Shown here: piece after piece, positions 59,199-64,000 of the stretch | Layout: each line of letters begins with the position of its first letter | How positions within the stretch are numbered: the first letter of the stretch is position 1 | Assembly: GCA_025766275.1 (NCBI GenBank) | Contig: JAFKAC010000023.1 | Location: 248,001 to 312,000 of the forward strand | Direction: 5' to 3' | Source: Lactarius indigo | Lineage: Eukaryota; Basidiomycota; Agaricomycetes; Russulales; Russulaceae | DNA: 64,000 nt | Position numbers and translations under genes: made by a program | Notes under the pieces: generated by a model | The model's database searches: none | Seen by the model: only the letters and a program-made list of their open reading frames with translations | Told to the model about the DNA's origin: nothing

Positions 59199-61033
59199 AT
59201 GGTTGGCGACGCCATAGCCTACGACCCCTTCACTTTCCGCAAACATTTCAAAAATATCGGCCGAGCGTACCGAGAGCAAGCGACCACTCTCATCGAGATC
59301 TGTCGTCTTTACGTAGAGACGCATCCCCAGACCTACGCCAAGAATGATGGTCTTCAAAAGTAAAGTCCTCCTGTAGGCTTTCTGCACGTACACTCAACAC
59401 GTCCTTCAGCATCTTGCGACTTGCAGATGCCGCATTGACTGCCGCGGGGAGAGCTAAGAAGGGCACGACCGCTGAAGCTACGGAAGCTTTTTCTCGGGTT
59501 CAGGAGGAGATAAAACTATTTGGCCCTCCTTCCTCTCGAAAGGGTACTCCAGGCGGTCCTCGGAAAAAGCTTCCCGATCCGAGCATTGCGTTGGAATCTG
59601 CCTCCAAGAAGGACAAAAAGTCGACGAGCACTCTCTCAAGAGTCAAGTCGGCATTCAAAGCCCCCGTAAGTCACCTATCGTAGTCGAATTAACCAACTGT
59701 TCATGATGCGGAGCCAGATACCCAGTGGAAATACAAAGAAAGTAAACTTCGTGATTCTCGAATCGTTGCACGAGGAACGCAAAGACCAATTGATTCTTAA
59801 TCGTCCGTATCCTCCTTGTTCTCGTCGTTTCTTATTAATGAAGAAGTGTAACAGAGGAAATAGACAACTCCACAACCACCGCAGAGATAGTATGGAGGTT
59901 TAGCCGTTATCCTGAGAAGAGTTCCGAGTCTGCCGACAGAATCACCCCCAAGATCGCATCAAGACAGAACCCTCATTTCTATCTTGAGTTGCTATCGAAA
60001 GACGCCGCAAGTTTTGACAGTAAATTTCATAAGGATCCTTTAAAAGACTTTTCCCATGGTCTTCGTCAAGGCGACACGATTCACGTACTTTTGGACAAAT
60101 CTTGTCGCCTTTTCCTCGACGCCGCCAAACCACATATACCGCGTATTTTCGGCAATTTATGGAAGCCTCAAGAAACGGTTATCTTGAAGGGTGAATACTA
60201 TCCCAGACGCGTAGCAGTACACTCTAATCCACGCGCATTTAAGACGTTGGCGGTTTTTTGGATTCAGAAGACATCGTCCTTCGTAACATCGGGAAGAAAC
60301 AAGACTACTGGCATCGCCCCTCCATTACCGATCCGTCTCAGCGCCCCATCCAATCTGGATATACAAGCGATGACAGCGAAATCATAAACAGACCTGTCGG
60401 AAACGGGCGTGATCTAGTAGAGTCGGCTCTGAGATCTCGGAATGTAGATCTCATGATTAGAGATCGATCGAGGCCCTTACCTCCTGCGGACTCGGGCTGG
60501 GTAAGTCGCAAGCCATATCAAACTACCACCACTTGGCTCACGCAGAGACATTGATCAGAAACAGCTTCCTTCTCCGGTGCCTAGTGTCAAGGTGCAAGCA
60601 CCCTGAAGACCAGATGACACCTAGGCCGTCAGCCACGCGCCTACCTCATCTGGAATACTCAAACCCAAATGCCAGCGCTTCCAGCATTGGCGGCGATACT
60701 GTGTTCACTACTTCCGAGTCGACAGAGTCGTTCGAAACTGCAGTTGATACCTCTGAGGTCCCTCTTCCCATGCTGGTGGCAACTGGAAAACGTCCCCAAT
60801 CGATCGCCGACAGCGGGATCGATCTACAAGTGGAACTACCACCCACTGGCTCCCTCTCAACGGCCCCATCAACGGCCCCGCCTGCCGGCCTAACGATACC
60901 ATCACCTGTACCTGGTCCGGACCGAGAGCTGCTATCTGCGCCTCCGGTTCGGAAGTGGGAAGCTCCTGGAAACTGGTTCCAGAAATACAAATACGACTAC
61001 GATTGCGAAAGCTGGAGGCCCCGTGAGCTGTAG
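59199..61033 (+). CDS. hypothetical protein, multi-exon, paralogue at window end
   Basis: Exon 1 (59199-59359) encodes MVGDAIAYDPFTFRKHFKNI, then GRAYREQATTLIEICRLYVE. Exon 2 (59410-59665) joins in phase and reads LRLADAALTAAGRAKKGTTA, then SRVQEEIKLFGPP and a Lys/Ser-rich part ending SRVKSAFKAP. Later exons include EIVWRFSRYPEKSSESADRI, FYLELLSKDAASFDSKFHKD, HGLRQGDTIHVLLDKSCRLF, and a final exon (60533-61033) rich in Ser, Pro and Thr ending YDYDCESWRPREL. A frame change at the six-T run near 60255 is needed to keep SEDIVLRNIGKKQDYWHRPS in frame. Family unknown. The 5' part is repeated at 63690-64000. Confidence 0.55.
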
Positions 61034-62135
61034 TCATTACCTGTGGTACGGTTCTCTGAGCCAGCGCCGAGGCAGGGATGGACGAAATAAGTCCTCGAAT
61101 ACCATTGACGCCTGTTCACGCACATAGGCACACTCGCATTACCCTTAGCCAATGAATATACCTCCTAATCCACCACCCTCCGGTGTAAGGACAATTTGTG
61201 AGGACGCTGAGGGGTCCTAGGTGAGTTCGAAGGCGGAGGTGTTCCACTCCAAGAGTAGGGGATAGAGGTAGCGAGAGTTGTCCTTCGAGTGCCCGCGTTT
61301 GAGCCCTGACTTCCAGGGCAATCACGCAGAGCTAAGGGATAAAAAGGGGTTGACCGAGCACTGTATGACTCGATGTCTACCAGAGCCTGAGAGTAGTGGG
61401 TTTTAAATACAGGGGGAAGTAGCTATAGAGCTAACTTGAAGGTAAAAATGGAATTACAAAGGTAACACAAAAGATGAAGGAGGCACAGACAAAGACCACG
61501 TGGCCGAGGCAATCGAGGGCGTGAAAACGAACGATTTCGTGCTCAGCCCGACGGCTGTCCTTACACCAGAATGACGCACAAGGAATCGATGTATCCAGCC
61601 CGCGACCCAATCCAAGCTCAGAATGTCGGGTCCGCCAAATCAATGCCCACACCCAATTCTTCGTGAGTCCGAGTGGTGAACCGTCTTATCGACATGAAGT
61701 CCAGGTAGTTATACAGTTATATATCATGATCACTGGCACGGGCACTATATGAGCTCAGGCATACCATTGTTGCTTGTTTGGTTCGAGGCTTCTATCAGCG
61801 ATGGAACTCCGTAACTTGCTCCATAAAGTTCCGTACGGTATCGACCATGCCCATCCCACATGGTGGCTGTCATCGATGTCATCTCTTAAACGTGTGCATG
61901 GGAATAACTGGAACCTACAGTGGTTCGGACCCATTTTCTGCTCGGGTTCTCTGCCTCTGTCAGTACTCAAATCCTTCGTGCATTCCCTCAACAAAAGGAA
62001 CTTTTTTGCGTACTCCAAGGTACGCATGTCGTCCCTGCGATTCGTCGATTTGGTGTCATGCTGATCCGAGCTTGAAGTCAGTTTTATCTGATCTTCTAAC
62101 ACTAGCGGTTACTCGTCTGGATTGCTGTAATCAAC
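61034..62135. other. intergenic, nothing recognised
   Basis: A 140-codon frame at 61778-62200 shows no domain features and overlaps the F-box start. No other signal was seen. Confidence 0.35.
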
Positions 62136-63616
62136 TTGTCATGTCCAGTACATGGGGTCGTCATTCGCCACCGACAGCCATCATGCGCACTCGATCATGA
62201 CGTCCTCCTTGACATCTTTCATTGGTATCGGCTAGGGAATACGACAAACGATTTCGATCGAGGCTGGAAACTTGAGCGCTGGTGGTTCAAGCTCATCCAC
62301 GTCTGTCAATCCTGGCGGCACCTTATACTCGCCTCGCCAACCAGTTTGGATTTACACCTCGTAGTGCACATACGGCACACCCGTCACGACGATGCTCACC
62401 CATTCACCTCCCCTGCCTCTGATAATCTATTACCCAGGAGGGCTCGGAGATTTGGCAGGAGCGGACGAGGAGGATGTACTTTTCTTACTCAAGCAGCGCG
62501 AGCGCGTGCGTCGCATCCACATCGAGGTACTTTCTAAGAGCCTCCTCGATTCGATCGACGGGGAATACCCGGCACTACAACACCTGGTCATCCGTTCTCA
62601 CACCAAAAAACTCGGCGCGTCCTTAGGCACGGGCGTGGAGCTCCGCGCGAAGCTACAAGCGCCGCTTCTGCGTCACCTCGCGCTGACCAATACCCGTCTT
62701 CCAGTGGGCTCCGAGCTGCTGCTTCGTGCCGAGGGGCTCGTGATGCTCGAACTCCAAGACGTCGCGGACTCGCTCGAGGCGCACCCCGCGTATTTTGTCG
62801 CGCAACTCGCGCGCATGGCCCAGCTCGAGCGCCTCATTGTCCACTTCCGCACCGCCCTCCCCAATCCGCAAGGTCGAACGGACGCTCTCTACCGCGCAGA
62901 CCACGCGCGCCACCCTCCCCCGACTCAAGTTCCTCTCCTTCAGCGGTGGGAGCGCGTATCTCGAGGGCGTCCTCGCGCGCATCAGCGCGCCAAGTCTACA
63001 GACGCTCTCCCTCAACTTTCTCGCCCAGCTCTCGTTCGACCTACCCTGCCTCGTGCGCTTCGTTCACGCGGCACAGGAGCTCTCACTCTCCTCCACTGCT
63101 CACGCCGAGGGGGATGACACGATGTTCCACTTCGAGGCGGCAAGGTTGGACTTCAACGCTGAGGCCGCATTTTTGCTACTCTACTCGCGTGCGACGGACC
63201 CGGGCCAAGCGGGAACCATAACGAACCCGGTACAACTGCGTGTGAGCTGCCGCACACTTGACTGGCAGCTCGCGGTGTTCGCGCAGATCTGCGGTGCGCT
63301 CGCGCCGCTGTTTGAGCGCGTGGAGCGCCTCACCCTCGGCCTGCACATTTCCCACTCCAGCTCGGACGCGTATTCAAGCCTGGATGCGGACATTGACTCG
63401 GAACGCACGCAGTGGCATGCGCTCCTCCGCGCTTTCGGAGGTGCGAAGACCCTGGAGCTTGCAGGCCCCCGTGCGCAACACCTCCGGCGCTCGCTGCTAC
63501 CGTTCCCCTCGGCGCTTCTACCTGTGCTGGAGAAGCTGCTAGGAGGAAATGAGGAGCTACCCGGAGGCAATGAGGCGCCTCTCGGAGGCGATGAGGCGCT
63601 TCTGGGAGGCAACTGA
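62136..63616 (+). pseudogene. F-box-like protein with two frame breaks
   Basis: The start (ATG about 62136) leads into an F-box-like helix pair: LDHDVLLDIFHWYRL, then ERWWFKLIHVCQSWRHLILA, SPTSLDLHLV. One extra base near 62363 shifts the frame before TYGTPVTTMLTHSPPLPLII. The body then has leucine-rich repeat-like strands (PALQHLVIRSHTKKLG, APLLRHLALTNTRLPVGSEL, MLELQDVADSLEAHP). A second shift near 62870 moves to the frame with LPRLKFLSFSGGSAYLEGVL, APSLQTLSLNFLAQLSF and RVERLTLGLHIS, ending at 63616. Such proteins are numerous in agaricomycetes and would present substrates to an SCF ubiquitin ligase. Either decayed or mis-assembled. Confidence 0.7.
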
Positions 63617-63660
63617 GGAACTGCTTGGAGGCGATGAGGGGCCGCTCGGAAGCAATCCGA
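63536..63660. repeat. about 24-base minisatellite at the F-box gene 3' end
   Basis: Imperfect units of the form GGAGGCRATGAGGMGCTNCT recur about five times, across the stop codon. In the coding part they translate to LLGGNEELPGGNEAPLGGDE-like repeats. Confidence 0.75.
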
Positions 63661-63689
63661 GTTCATCGTTCTATAACTCTTCCACTTCC

Positions 63690-64000
63690 CGCAGACATTT
63701 CAAAAATATCGGTCGAGCGTACCGAGAACAAGCAATTCACTCTCATCGGGATCTGTCGTCTTTATGTAGAGACTGTATCCCCAGACCTACACCGAGAATG
63801 ACGGTCTTCAAAAGTGAGGATCCTTTGTAAGCTTTCTGCACGTACACTCAACACGTCTTTAGCATTTTGCGACTTGCAGATGCCGCATTGAGTGCTGCTG
63901 GAAGAGCCAGGAAGGGTACGACTACCGAAGCTACAGACGCTTTCGTGCGTGTTCAGGAGGAAGTAAACCGATTTAGCCCTCCTCCTCGAGAGGCAGGTAG
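63690..64000 (+). pseudogene. damaged 5' copy of the 59.2 kb hypothetical gene, cut by window end
   Basis: From CATTTCAAAAATATCGG (about 63699) to the window end it parallels 59236-59545, including the intron (CTTTCTGCACGTACACTCAA is shared) and exon 2 (ADAALSAAGRARKGTTTEAT here). One extra base in exon 1 (GCAATTCACTC against GCGACCACTC) shifts the frame after GRAYREQA. Similarity begins abruptly inside exon 1, so the original start is missing. Confidence 0.75.

Overview
This is nuclear DNA of a filamentous basidiomycete. Genes are broken by many 45-70 bp GT-AG introns. The families present (DUF6535 membrane proteins, an F-box protein with a helical and leucine-rich body, KTR mannosyltransferase, Mon2, Mlp1/TPR, Tad-like LINE, hAT) fit an agaricomycete. 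A Ceratobasidiaceae fungus of the Rhizoctonia type is my best guess, but that is inference from family content and was not checked by search. I saw no tRNA or rRNA gene and nothing prokaryotic.

Layout. 1-16 kb is accessory DNA: a C2H2 zinc-finger pseudogene and its intact inverted relative, a decayed FAD oxidase, a small ankyrin protein, a copia gag relic, two membrane-protein genes, and a block (11.2-16.1 kb) in which one intergenic segment plus an exon-like module is duplicated, the module occurring three times. 16.7-29.5 kb is a nested transposon. A LINE-type retrotransposon (two overlapping ORFs, A-tail, target-site duplication) was hit inside ORF1 by an intact-looking 6.3 kb hAT transposon with a perfect 8 bp target-site duplication; removing the hAT and one duplication restores the ORF1 frame. 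29.6-34.4 kb carries a hypothetical gene head-to-head with a short-chain dehydrogenase that lacks its catalytic Tyr, then an 11-exon Golgi mannosyltransferase. 35.5-39.9 kb looks like a DNA transposon with degenerate terminal inverted repeats holding an intact Tc1/IS630-type (DD34E) transposase and, in convergent orientation, a second multi-exon gene of unknown function.

39.9-54.9 kb is the conserved core: Mon2 (Golgi/endosome trafficking), Mlp1/TPR (nuclear-pore basket) and a glutathione S-transferase, all on the minus strand. 55.9-64 kb is again accessory: helical hypothetical genes on the minus strand, a plus-strand hypothetical gene at 59.2 kb whose 5' part is repeated as a damaged copy at 63.7 kb, and between them an F-box gene with two apparent frameshifts.

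For many genes I rebuilt the exons by hand from splice sites and codon phase. Where the exons sum to whole codons without stops (mannosyltransferase 392 aa, SDR 298 aa, hAT transposase 821 aa, DD34E transposase 325 aa, zinc-finger protein 342 aa) the models are strong. Local single-base frame breaks in the GST, F-box, gag and FAD-oxidase genes are either true decay or assembly indels; the clean neighbours argue against a uniformly poor assembly.
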